NCBI GenBank assembly: GCA_964448395.1
Contig: CAYUWM010000017.1
Coordinates: forward strand, 1-28,100
DNA: 28,100 nt
Reading direction: 5' to 3'
DNA from: CAYUWM01 sp964448395
GTDB lineage: Bacteria; Chloroflexota; Dehalococcoidia; E44-bin15
Shown here: one piece after another, positions 7,439-15,815 of the stretch
Position numbering within the stretch: position 1 is the first letter of the stretch
How the letters are laid out: every line of letters begins with the position of its first letter
Translations under genes and position numbers: made by a program
The notes under the pieces: generated by a model
Database searches by the model: none
What the model saw: only the letters and a program-made list of their open reading frames with translations
What the model was told of the DNA's origin: nothing

Positions 7439-7469
7439 ATCTTCGAGCCAATTACCTGAGCATAAATAT

Positions 7470-7497
7470 TTGAAAAAGGGCCTTTATGTGTTATAAT
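7470..7497 (+). promoter_or_regulatory. Promoter of ppsA
   Basis: TTGAAA (7470-7475, 5 of 6) and a perfect TATAAT (7492-7497) are separated by 16 bp. The transcript would start near 7504, with a leader of about 34 nt that contains AAAGGAGAG. This ribosome site is about 13 nt from the ATG, somewhat far. Confidence 0.75.
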
Positions 7498-7537
7498 AGC
7501 AACTTGCCGAATCCGGGAAAGGAGAGAGCGCCGTTCT

Positions 7538-9853
7538 ATGGATAAGGATAGCATGGTCGTCTGGTTCGAGGACGTAGGCAAGGAAGATATACCCCAGGTC
7601 GGTGGCAAAGGGGCAAACCTGGGAGAGATGACCAAGGCACGCATACCGGTACCACCTGGTTTCATCGTCACCGCACACAGCTACTTTTACTTTCTGGAAA
7701 AATCGGGCCTCGCTCCTAGAATACGCGAGATGGTCTCTGGCTTGGACTCCAATGACAGCAAGAAGCTGCAGAAGGTAGCTTACGAGATTATAAAACTGCT
7801 CAACGATGCCGCCATGCCAGAAGAGATCGCGCAGGAGATAGCGCAGGCTTATGGCAGATTGGGCGGCGGCCCGGTGGCGGTGCGCTCCTCGGCGACCGCT
7901 GAGGACCTGCCCGAGGCTTCCTTCGCCGGGCAACAGCGAACCTTCCTTAATGTGATAGGAGAAAAGGAGGTGATAGCCGCCGTTCAGGGCTGCTGGGCCT
8001 CCCTCTACGAGCCGCGAGCCATTTTCTACCGGGTGTACCAGGGCTTCGACCATTTCTCCGTCGGGATCGCGGTGCCGGTGCAACGTATGGTGCAATCGGA
8101 GGCATCCGGAGTGATGTTTACCCTGGATCCCATCACCAGCGATCGGAAGCAGATAGTTGTAGAGTCGGTATACGGGCTGGGGGAGACCATCGTCTCCGGC
8201 GAGATAACCCCTGATCTGTACGTAGTGGATAAAGAACAGATAGAGATCATAGACAAGAAGATCGCCCGCCAGGAATGGCAGCTGGTGCGCAATACGAAGG
8301 GCAGCAAGGATCCGGAAGAAGCTAATATCAAGGTACCGATTGCGGATGCCCTGCAATCCAAGCAGAAGATATCCGACAGCGATATCATCGCCCTGGCCAA
8401 TATCGGCAAGAGGATCGAGGAACATTACTCTTCCCCTCAGGATATAGAATGGGCCAAGGAAGGGGATAACATCTTTATAGTGCAGACCCGCCCCGTGACC
8501 ACGGAGAAGGCCGCTGCGGATCAGAAGGAGGCGATGACAACCGAAGCCGAGCCCATACTCACCGGGTCGCCTTCAAGCCCGGGCATAGCCGCCGGGCCGG
8601 TCAAGATCATCCGCAGCGCTTCAGAGATTGACCAGGTGATGGAAGGCGACGTCCTGGTCGCCGAGATGACCACCCCGGACTTCGTGCCCGCGATGAAACG
8701 GGCGGCGGCTATAGTCACCGAACGCGGGGGGCGCACCTGTCACGCCGCCATCGTTAGCCGCGAACTGGGCATCCCCTGCGTGGTGGGCGCAGAGAAAGCC
8801 ACCACAACTCTGAAACAGGAGCAGGTGGTCACCGTCGACGGCAGCAGCGGCAATATATACGACGGACGCTTGGTGATGGAGACTCAGGGGGTCCCTTCCA
8901 TCGTTCACCGGGCACCGATCAGGACCAATACCAGGCTGTATGTAAATTTGGCTGAGCCGGAGCTGGCCGACCGGGTGGCCCAGCGAGACGTTGATGGTGT
9001 GGGACTGCTGCGGGCCGAATTCATCGTCGCCCAAATGGGCGAGCACCCCCGCCACATGATAGAACAGGGGCGGGGACAGGAATTCGTGGACACGCTTACC
9101 GATGGGGTTCTGAAATTCGCCAAGGCATTCCACCCCCGTCCAGTGGTATACCGCACCACCGACTTCAAGACCAACGAATACCGCAACCTCAAGGGTGGTG
9201 AGCAATACGAGGACATCGAAGAGAATCCCATGATCGGCTATCGCGGATGCTCCCGCTACGTGGTTGAAGCCGACCTCTTCAAGATGGAAATAGATATGAT
9301 CAAGCGGGTACGGGAGCAATACAACAATCTGTGGATAATGATACCCTTCGTGAGAACAGTGAAGCAACTGTCGCAGATACTAAGCACATTGAACGAGGAA
9401 GGGCTTAGCTCCTCCAAGGACTTCAAGATATGGATGATGGCAGAGGTACCCTCTAATGTGTTCCTTATCGATGAGTTTATCGATGCCGGAATAGACGGCA
9501 TCTCCATCGGCTCCAACGACCTGACCCAGTTAATTCTGGGCATAGATCGCGATAACCCCAAGCTGGCTGACGACTTCGACGAGCGGAATGAGGCGGTTTT
9601 AGCAGCCCTGGAGAAGTTGATAAGTTCTGCTACCAAGAGGGGGGTAACCGCCTCCATATGCGGGCAGGCGCCATCGGTCTATCCGGAGCTTACCGAGAAA
9701 CTGGTCAAATGGGGGATAACCTCGGTTTCGGTGAGTCCAGATGCCATTGAGAGCACCAGAGAGCTTATCGCCAAATTGGAGGGGAGGGGGATTAGCCCCT
9801 CCTTCTGGAGGAAGAAGACCCGACCTCCCCGTAAGCTATTCAAAGCTGTATAA
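7538..9853 (+). CDS. ppsA: Phosphoenolpyruvate synthase (pyruvate, water dikinase)
   Basis: This 771-aa enzyme converts pyruvate, ATP and water to PEP, AMP and phosphate, feeding gluconeogenesis. Its domains are an N-terminal ATP-grasp part (about 1-330; VGGKGANLGEM, then VAVRSSATAEDLPEASFAGQ), a phosphohistidine swivel domain with GGRTCHAAI (catalytic H402), and a C-terminal PEP-binding TIM barrel. The barrel holds GLLRAEF, SIGSNDLTQL and the catalytic Cys in ICGQAP (C708). The GGRTCHAA form and the length favour PpsA over pyruvate phosphate dikinase, which is about 100 residues longer. The gene has its own promoter. Location next to an iron-sulfur diaphorase module fits an anaerobe that assimilates C2 units via pyruvate, which is inference. 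Confidence 0.93.
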   Translation: MDKDSMVVWFEDVGKEDIPQVGGKGANLGEMTKARIPVPPGFIVTAHSYFYFLEKSGLAPRIREMVSGLDSNDSKKLQKVAYEIIKLLNDAAMPEEIAQEIAQAYGRLGGGPVAVRSSATAEDLPEASFAGQQRTFLNVIGEKEVIAAVQGCWASLYEPRAIFYRVYQGFDHFSVGIAVPVQRMVQSEASGVMFTLDPITSDRKQIVVESVYGLGETIVSGEITPDLYVVDKEQIEIIDKKIARQEWQLVRNTKGSKDPEEANIKVPIADALQSKQKISDSDIIALANIGKRIEEHYSSPQDIEWAKEGDNIFIVQTRPVTTEKAAADQKEAMTTEAEPILTGSPSSPGIAAGPVKIIRSASEIDQVMEGDVLVAEMTTPDFVPAMKRAAAIVTERGGRTCHAAIVSRELGIPCVVGAEKATTTLKQEQVVTVDGSSGNIYDGRLVMETQGVPSIVHRAPIRTNTRLYVNLAEPELADRVAQRDVDGVGLLRAEFIVAQMGEHPRHMIEQGRGQEFVDTLTDGVLKFAKAFHPRPVVYRTTDFKTNEYRNLKGGEQYEDIEENPMIGYRGCSRYVVEADLFKMEIDMIKRVREQYNNLWIMIPFVRTVKQLSQILSTLNEEGLSSSKDFKIWMMAEVPSNVFLIDEFIDAGIDGISIGSNDLTQLILGIDRDNPKLADDFDERNEAVLAALEKLISSATKRGVTASICGQAPSVYPELTEKLVKWGITSVSVSPDAIESTRELIAKLEGRGISPSFWRKKTRPPRKLFKAV

Positions 9854-9877
9854 TAGGATTAGAAGCCGATAACTAAA

Positions 9878-10336
9878 ATGAGCAAAAGACTGAGCAAGAT
9901 CGATCAGATCATAGATAAACACCATGCAGATAAAAGCGAACTGATCCAGATACTACTGGAGATCCAGCAGGAAAACCACTGGCTTACCCGGTCGGTTCTG
10001 GATAGAGTGAGCCAGAAGCTGGAAGTACCTCTCAGCCAGATCTATCACATCTCTACCTTTTACAAGGCCTTCAGTCTTACCCCGCGAGGCAGGCACTCGG
10101 TATCGGTATGCCTGGGCACCGCCTGTCACGTGCGCGGCGCACCTCGACTCCTAGATAAGGTCACCGTTGCGCTTAAAATCCGCCCCGGCGAGACCAGCGC
10201 CGATCGCAAATTCACCCTCATCACAGTTAACTGCCTCGGCTGCTGTGCTATGGGACCGGTGCTTGTTGTTAACGGTGAATATTACAGTAATCCTTCGCCA
10301 ACAGAGATTAAACAGGCTATAGCAGCCTGCAAATAG
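9878..10336 (+). CDS. nuoE: NuoE-like [2Fe-2S] thioredoxin-fold subunit
   Basis: This 152-aa subunit resembles NuoE, HoxE and HydC/HymA types. A helical N-terminal domain (LIQILLEIQQENHWL, then ISTFYKAF) is followed by a thioredoxin-like [2Fe-2S] domain. The four cluster ligands are in CLGTAC (C78, C83) and CLGCC (C119, C123), the family spacing C-x4-C and C-x3-C. It passes electrons within an NAD(P)H-oxidising module together with the next two genes. The start ATG 9878 has no clear ribosome site. A TATAAT at 9849-9854 overlapping the ppsA stop might serve as an internal promoter, but no -35 accompanies it. Confidence 0.9.
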   Translation: MSKRLSKIDQIIDKHHADKSELIQILLEIQQENHWLTRSVLDRVSQKLEVPLSQIYHISTFYKAFSLTPRGRHSVSVCLGTACHVRGAPRLLDKVTVALKIRPGETSADRKFTLITVNCLGCCAMGPVLVVNGEYYSNPSPTEIKQAIAACK

Positions 10337-10344
10337 AAGGAAAC

Positions 10345-12270
10345 ATGGCAAAACTAAAAACGCTTGCTGACTTAACCCAAAAAAGGCAAGGGATACTTTC
10401 AAAAAGAGCCGAAAAGCGCTATGTAGCTATTAATTCATCAGGCACCTGCGGACTTTCCTCCGGCAGCGATAAAGTATTTCAGGCCCTCGGCGAGGAGATC
10501 GGAAAACAGGGGCTCTCGGGGCAAGTTGAAGTGCGCGCAACCGGCTGCCTGGGTTTCTGTGAAAACAGCCCTATCGTGATGATCTTCCCCGAGTCGATCT
10601 GCTATACGAAAGTAAAGCCTGAAGACGTCCCCGAGATCGTCGACCAGACTCTGGTAGGCGGGAAGCTGGTCGAGCGGCTGCTGTATCAGGGCGAAAACGG
10701 GAAGAGGATTGCCCGCGAGGGCGATATACCGTTCTATAAGCACCAGAGCCGTATCGTCTTCGGCAACAACCGCCTCATCGATCCCAAGAGCATCGAGGAC
10801 TATATAGCGCTGGGGGGCTATTCCGCGCTGGCCAAAGCCCTTGTCGAGATGAGCCCTGAAGGGGTATTGGATACTGTGAAGAAGGCCAACCTCCGTGGCC
10901 GAGGCGGTGGGGGCTTCCCCGCAGGGACGAAGTGGGAGACCACCCGCAACGCGCCCGGTAAAACGAAATACGTTATCGTGAACGCCGATGAAGGCGACCC
11001 CGGCGCATACATGGACCGCAGCCTGCTGGAGGGCAATCCCCACAGCGTGCTCGAGGGCCTGATCATTGGCGCCTACGCCATCGGCGCGCACGAGGGCTAC
11101 GTCTACGTTCGGCAGGAGTATCCCTTAGCCGTGGAGAACCTCACCATTGCCCTGAACCAAGCGAGGCAGTATGGTCTGCTGGGCAGAAACATCCTCGGCT
11201 CCGGTTTCAGCTTCGAAGTCACTATCCACCGCGGCGCCGGTGCCTTCGTCTCCGGCGAATCCAGCGCCCTGATGAACGCCATCGAGGGCAGGGTGGGCGA
11301 GCCGCGTCCGAAGTACATCCGCACCGCGGTCAGCGGCGTCAGGGAGAAGCCGAGCAACCTGAACAACGTTGAGACGTGGGCCAATGTGCCGCTGATCATC
11401 GACAGGGGGGCCGACTGGTTCACCGGCATAGGTACAAAGGGTAGCAAGGGTACCAAGATCTTCTCCCTTGTCGGCAAGGTGAATAACACTGGCTTGGTGG
11501 AAGTACCTATGGGGATGACGCTGCGCCGGATAATCTACGATATCGGGGGCGGTATCAAGCAGGGCAAGAAGTTCAAGGCGGTCCAGACCGGTGGGCCGTC
11601 GGGAGGGGTCCTGCCGGAGAGCCTCCTTGACCTCCCCGTTGACTTCGACCAGCTTGCCGAGGCCGGCTCGATGATGGGCTCCGGCGGCATGATCGTGATG
11701 GACGAGGACTCCTGCATGGTGGATGTGGCCCGCTATTTCCTCGACTTCCTCTCCGGTGAGTCCTGCGGCAAGTGCGTGCCGTGCCGTGAGGGCATAAGGC
11801 AGATGCTCCGCATACTGAACAGGATCTGCGAAGGGGAGGGCAAGAGTGGGGATATTGGGCTGCTGGAGGAGCTGTCCGCGGTGGTACGGGATTCATCCCT
11901 GTGCGCTCTGGGGCAGACCGCGCCCAACCCGGTGCTGAGCACGATAAAGTATTTCCGTGAGGAGTACATAGCCCACATCGAGCAGAAACGATGCCCCGCG
12001 GGCGTGTGCAAGGCCCTCGTCAGCTATTACATAGTGCCCGATAAGTGTCAGGCGTGCCAGATCTGTGCCCGGGAGTGCCCGGTGAGCGCCATAAGCGGGG
12101 GCAAGAACCTGGTGCACGTTATCGACCAGGGTAAGTGCACCAAATGCGGAACATGCATCGAGGTATGTCCCTCGAAGTTCGATGCGGTGGTAAAGCTCTC
12201 CGGGAAGCCGGTTCCGGCAGCACCGCCGCCGGGGACAGAAGTAACTCGAAGCAGAGGGAAGAAGCGATGA
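10345..12270 (+). CDS. nuoF: NuoF/HydB-like NADH-binding flavo-iron-sulfur subunit
   Basis: This 641-aa subunit combines four parts. An N-terminal thioredoxin-like [2Fe-2S] domain (about 25-110) has TGCLGFC. The NADH/FMN domain has GRGGGGF at 185-191 and further Gly-rich motifs. A [4Fe-4S] site has C474, C477, C480 and C520 (SCGKCVPC...SLCALG). Two ferredoxin-type [4Fe-4S] motifs lie at the C-terminus (C568/571/574/578 and C598/601/604/608). Respiratory NuoF lacks the extra N- and C-terminal cluster domains; this arrangement is that of the flavin subunit of soluble or bifurcating hydrogenases and formate dehydrogenases (HydB, HndC, HymB). A good ribosome site AAGGAA precedes ATG 10345. The stop overlaps the next start (ATGA). 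Confidence 0.92.
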   Translation: MAKLKTLADLTQKRQGILSKRAEKRYVAINSSGTCGLSSGSDKVFQALGEEIGKQGLSGQVEVRATGCLGFCENSPIVMIFPESICYTKVKPEDVPEIVDQTLVGGKLVERLLYQGENGKRIAREGDIPFYKHQSRIVFGNNRLIDPKSIEDYIALGGYSALAKALVEMSPEGVLDTVKKANLRGRGGGGFPAGTKWETTRNAPGKTKYVIVNADEGDPGAYMDRSLLEGNPHSVLEGLIIGAYAIGAHEGYVYVRQEYPLAVENLTIALNQARQYGLLGRNILGSGFSFEVTIHRGAGAFVSGESSALMNAIEGRVGEPRPKYIRTAVSGVREKPSNLNNVETWANVPLIIDRGADWFTGIGTKGSKGTKIFSLVGKVNNTGLVEVPMGMTLRRIIYDIGGGIKQGKKFKAVQTGGPSGGVLPESLLDLPVDFDQLAEAGSMMGSGGMIVMDEDSCMVDVARYFLDFLSGESCGKCVPCREGIRQMLRILNRICEGEGKSGDIGLLEELSAVVRDSSLCALGQTAPNPVLSTIKYFREEYIAHIEQKRCPAGVCKALVSYYIVPDKCQACQICARECPVSAISGGKNLVHVIDQGKCTKCGTCIEVCPSKFDAVVKLSGKPVPAAPPPGTEVTRSRGKKR

Positions 12271-12893
12271 AGAAGGGCGCCTCAGTCACTCTAACCATCG
12301 ACGGCAAAGAGGTCAGGGCCAAGACGGGGATGACCATCTTGGAGGCGGCCCGAAAGGCCGGCATTTATATCCCCACCCTGTGCCACAACGATAAGCTGGA
12401 GCCCTACGGCGCCTGCCGCATATGCACTGTGGAGGTCTCCCGAAACAAAAAAACCAGGCTGGTTACTGCCTGCGTATACCCCGCAGAGGACGGTCTGATC
12501 GTAAAGACCGATACCCCCCGTGTGATTGAGATCCGAAAGATGCTCCTTGAGCTGATGCTGGCATCCTCCCCGTCTAAGATGATTGAGGACTTGGCGCGTA
12601 GGTATGGCGTGACCAAATCCAGGTTTGAAGCGGATAGGACCAACTGCATCCTCTGCGGACAGTGCGTGCGATACTGCAACGAGGTCAAGGGGGCCAATGC
12701 CATCGGCTTCGTCGGTCGCGGCACTGAGCGCAGGGTGGTTTTCTTCCCCGAGATTGCCTCAACGGTGTGCGCCAGCTGCCGCGAGTGCTTCAGCCTCTGC
12801 CCCACGGGCAAGCTGCCGTCGGAGACCGACGGCGTGTCTTTCACCGACCTGACGCTCGAGGACTACCTCGGTGCAGACCGGCGTAGCGTGTAG
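12267..12893 (+). CDS. HoxU/NuoG-N-like iron-sulfur subunit
   Basis: This 208-aa protein carries a plant-type [2Fe-2S] domain with ligands C39, C50, C53 and C69. Two [4Fe-4S] ferredoxin motifs follow (C127/130/133/137 and C168/171/174/178). This matches the N-terminal quarter of NuoG and HoxU or the equivalent region of FeFe hydrogenase and formate dehydrogenase. The His-Cys3 cluster motif normally found between the two parts in NuoG and HydA is not present; instead there is a linker with SSPSKMIEDLARRYGV. The ATG at 12267 overlaps the nuoF stop as ATGA, and the longer open frame upstream lies inside nuoF and is rejected. With the two preceding genes it forms an electron-transfer module whose catalytic partner is not in the window. 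Confidence 0.87.
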   Translation: MKKGASVTLTIDGKEVRAKTGMTILEAARKAGIYIPTLCHNDKLEPYGACRICTVEVSRNKKTRLVTACVYPAEDGLIVKTDTPRVIEIRKMLLELMLASSPSKMIEDLARRYGVTKSRFEADRTNCILCGQCVRYCNEVKGANAIGFVGRGTERRVVFFPEIASTVCASCRECFSLCPTGKLPSETDGVSFTDLTLEDYLGADRRSV

Positions 12894-12918
12894 AAAAGTA
12901 AGAAGGGTGACCGTAATA

Positions 12919-13977
12919 GTGCCCCGGTCTATGCGCATGATGCACCATCTTATCCGTCAGCAACTGGAACAGAGAGAGGAGTTGCTTTCACCCCATGCAG
13001 CCAAGAGCCGGCTCACCCGCGGCCGGCAGCGTGCCGAGCAGTCCTGCCCGATGAGGACCGAATTCCAGCGGGACCGCGACCGCATAATACACTCCAAATC
13101 CTTCCGCCGTCTGATGCATAAAACGCAGGTTTTCATCGCCCCCACCGGCGACCACTTCCGGACCAGGCTGACCCATACCCTTGAGGTATCGCAGATCGCC
13201 CGTACCATTGCGCGTGCATTGAACCTGAATGAGGACCTGACCGAAGCCATCGCGCTGGGACACGATCTGGGCCATACCCCGTTCGGCCACATTGGTGAAG
13301 AGGTGCTAAACGAGGTCTACCCCGAGGGATTCCGGCACAACGAGCAGAGCATCAGGGTGGTGGAACTGCTGGAGAATGAAGGCCGGGGGCTCAACCTTAC
13401 CTGGGAGGTTCGGGACGGCATCCTGAAACATTCTAAAATGGGAACCGACGTTCTGGAGAAACAGGGAGATGACGCCTTCACTCTGGAAGGGCAGATATGC
13501 AAGCTGGCCGACGCCATCGCCTATATCAACCACGACATCGATGATGCCATACGGGCCGGCGTAATCGCTGAAGACGACCTGCCGGCTGAAGCCACCAGCA
13601 TTCTGGGAACCTCACACCGGCAGCGGATCAACAATTTGGTGGCAGATGTCATCGATTTCTCCTGGTGCGCCACCGGGGGAAATGAAGAGCCGGTTATCGG
13701 TATGAGCCCGAATGTACGGGACATGACCAACACCATGCGGCAGTACCTTTTCCGAAAGGTGTATAATATACTTAGTGATGAGGCGGAGAGAGACAGGGAT
13801 GTGGTGCGTATACTGTACCGCCATTTCACCGCGCGTGAGCAAGACCTTCCCCCCGAGTACAAGCTACGTGATGAAAGCGTTGAGCGCAGGGTGGTGGACT
13901 ATATCGCCGGTATGACAGATAGGTATGCAAAGGATATGTTTGATAAACTGCATCCAGACGGCAGGCTGAGAAGATGA
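12919..13977 (+). CDS. dgt: dGTPase-like HD-domain phosphohydrolase
   Basis: This protein of about 352 aa belongs to the dNTP triphosphohydrolase branch of the HD superfamily, which hydrolyses dGTP or other dNTPs to nucleoside and triphosphate. Metal ligands are visible as H86 (HTLEV), H115-D116 (GHDLGHTPFGH) and D198 (KLADAIAY). The conserved FRRLMHKTQVF block precedes them. The reading frame stays open upstream to 12871, inside the preceding gene. I choose GTG 12919 because AAGGGTGA lies about 8 nt before it; ATG 12931 is the main alternative. It overlaps dnaG by ATGA. Association with dnaG and rpoD is a common arrangement in several phyla and supports the family assignment. Substrate preference cannot be read. 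Confidence 0.88.
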   Translation: MPRSMRMMHHLIRQQLEQREELLSPHAAKSRLTRGRQRAEQSCPMRTEFQRDRDRIIHSKSFRRLMHKTQVFIAPTGDHFRTRLTHTLEVSQIARTIARALNLNEDLTEAIALGHDLGHTPFGHIGEEVLNEVYPEGFRHNEQSIRVVELLENEGRGLNLTWEVRDGILKHSKMGTDVLEKQGDDAFTLEGQICKLADAIAYINHDIDDAIRAGVIAEDDLPAEATSILGTSHRQRINNLVADVIDFSWCATGGNEEPVIGMSPNVRDMTNTMRQYLFRKVYNILSDEAERDRDVVRILYRHFTAREQDLPPEYKLRDESVERRVVDYIAGMTDRYAKDMFDKLHPDGRLRR

Positions 13978-15815
13978 GCGTTATCGATGACGTGAAGGAT
14001 CGTCTGGACATCGTGGATGTCGTCTCAGATTACGTCACCCTCCACAAGTCGGGGCGTAACTTCAAGGCGCTGTGCCCGTTCCATACCGAGAAGACCCCCT
14101 CCTTTTTAGTCTTCCCCGAGCGCGGGACGTGGCACTGCTTCGGCAGCTGCGGCATCGGCGGCGACGTGTTCTCCTTCATCATGAAAAAGGAAGGCATCGA
14201 ATTCGGAGAGGCCCTCAAGCTTCTGGCCAACCGGGCGGGGGTGACGTTAGTATCCAAGCAGAAGGATCAGGCTAAGGAGAAACTGACCGAGAGGCTATAC
14301 CAGATAAACGAGGCGGCCGCCTCATACTACCACGGGATGCTGCTGGATGGGAAAACGGGGCAAGCCGCACGGGACTATCTGAACCAGCGCGGCATCTCAC
14401 CGGAAACGATACACAGCTTTCAGCTCGGCGTCAGCCCCGATCGTTGGGACGCGTTGCACCAGCACCTCGAGGGTGAGGGCTACAGGAGGGATGAAATGGT
14501 TAAAGCCGGCCTGGCGGCCGAAAGGGAGGGGGGAGGGCTGCGCGACCAGTTCCACAACCGGCTTATGATCCCGATCCGGAACGAAGCCGGCAGGGTGGTC
14601 GGCTTTGGCGCCCGCACCCTGGACGGCTCCCAGCCCAAATATCTCAACTCGCCCCAGACAGCGGTCTTCGATAAGAGCAGCCTGCTCTATGGACTGGACC
14701 GTGCCAGAGAGGCGATTCGGGAGCAGGAGCAGGGCATCATCGTTGAAGGCTATATGGATGTGCTCACCGCTCACCAGCACGGAATAACCAATGTGGTGGC
14801 CCCGATGGGCACTTCATTGACCCCGAAGCAGGTGAGCGCCATCAAGCGCCTGACCAGGAATATCGCGCTGGCGCTGGATGCGGACGCCGCCGGCGAGCAG
14901 GCGACGCTCCGCGGGCTCGAGGTTGCCAGGGAGGCGCTGAGCCAGAAAATCGACCGCAGGGAGAGGGGCTGGCTGGAGGCAGACTCCAGGCTGCAGGGGA
15001 AGCTTAAGGTCATCCTTATGCCGAGCGGCAAGGACCCCGATGAGGTGATAAGGGAAGACCCCGATGGCTGGGCGAGACTGGTAAATGAGGCTACCCCGGT
15101 GATGGAGTATTTCTTTAAGGCGGTAACAGCCAGGCACGATCTGGGCGACGATAGCGAAAAGGCAGCAGCGGTGGATCATCTGCTGCCGGTCATTATGGAG
15201 ATTGCCGATAAAGCTGAAACAGAGCTTTACCTGAAACGCCTCAGCCAGATGGTGGGGGTGTCCGAGAAGACCTTGGTCGATAAAGCGGCTCAACTGAAAC
15301 CTACGGCACGCGAAAAGACGAGAACGGCCGTGCCGCTCCCCGCCACCCCCGTCTGCGGCCACCCACTGGAAGAATACTGCCTCGCGCTGCTGCTGCAGAA
15401 TCCGTGGCTGCAAGACCACGGGGGCGCCCTCTCTCCCGAGCATTTTGAAGCTACGGAAAACCTCGAGATATTCCTCGCCTGGCTCAATACCCCTGACGTG
15501 GAGACACTGCGACAGGGCCTCGACAGCAGTCTCCACGATCATTTCGACAGCCTGGCGAATAGAGTTCCCCCCCCGGCTAGCGAACGGGAAAAGGAGACTG
15601 CCCTTGCCGACTGCACCCGGCGGCTGTGGGAGCAGCGGCTGCGCAGGCTCAAATCGCTGGAAGAGGCTCTCCTTGCGGAGGCGGAGTCTGAGGGGGATAA
15701 AAACGTCATAAAGGAACAGGTGGAAGCATTGTTGCAGAGGGCATTGGAGCCAACAACCCAGCTGAAAGAGGTTTTTGAAACAGCCAAAAGAGAACGAAAA
15801 GGGGTCAGACAATGA
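13974..15815 (+). CDS. dnaG: DNA primase
   Basis: This 613-aa primase makes RNA primers for replication. The N-terminal CHC2 zinc domain has C34 and H37 (CPFHTEKTPSF) and then C55 and C59. The second pair is spaced C-x3-C (CFGSC) rather than the textbook C-x2-C. The catalytic RNA polymerase domain follows, then a TOPRIM domain with the EGYMD Glu and the DAD acidic pair in ALDADAAG. The C-terminal part (about 430-613) is divergent and helical, as expected for a DnaB-interacting region. The start overlaps dgt and the end overlaps rpoD by 4 nt each, so translation of the three is coupled. Confidence 0.95.
   Translation: MSVIDDVKDRLDIVDVVSDYVTLHKSGRNFKALCPFHTEKTPSFLVFPERGTWHCFGSCGIGGDVFSFIMKKEGIEFGEALKLLANRAGVTLVSKQKDQAKEKLTERLYQINEAAASYYHGMLLDGKTGQAARDYLNQRGISPETIHSFQLGVSPDRWDALHQHLEGEGYRRDEMVKAGLAAEREGGGLRDQFHNRLMIPIRNEAGRVVGFGARTLDGSQPKYLNSPQTAVFDKSSLLYGLDRAREAIREQEQGIIVEGYMDVLTAHQHGITNVVAPMGTSLTPKQVSAIKRLTRNIALALDADAAGEQATLRGLEVAREALSQKIDRRERGWLEADSRLQGKLKVILMPSGKDPDEVIREDPDGWARLVNEATPVMEYFFKAVTARHDLGDDSEKAAAVDHLLPVIMEIADKAETELYLKRLSQMVGVSEKTLVDKAAQLKPTAREKTRTAVPLPATPVCGHPLEEYCLALLLQNPWLQDHGGALSPEHFEATENLEIFLAWLNTPDVETLRQGLDSSLHDHFDSLANRVPPPASEREKETALADCTRRLWEQRLRRLKSLEEALLAEAESEGDKNVIKEQVEALLQRALEPTTQLKEVFETAKRERKGVRQ

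Noticed and set aside
9849..9854. TATAAT overlapping the ppsA stop as a promoter for the nuoE operon
   Set aside because: There is no -35 at 16-18 bp and no proper extended -10 TGn. It may be chance, so it is mentioned only under nuoE.
12135..12266. Longer version of the HoxU-like protein starting inside nuoF
   Set aside because: The extra sequence translates the ferredoxin region of nuoF in another frame. ATG 12267 with an ATGA overlap is the natural start.
13765..13780. AT-rich TATAATAT inside dgt as a promoter for dnaG
   Set aside because: It lies about 200 bp inside a coding region with no good -35, and dnaG is already coupled to dgt.
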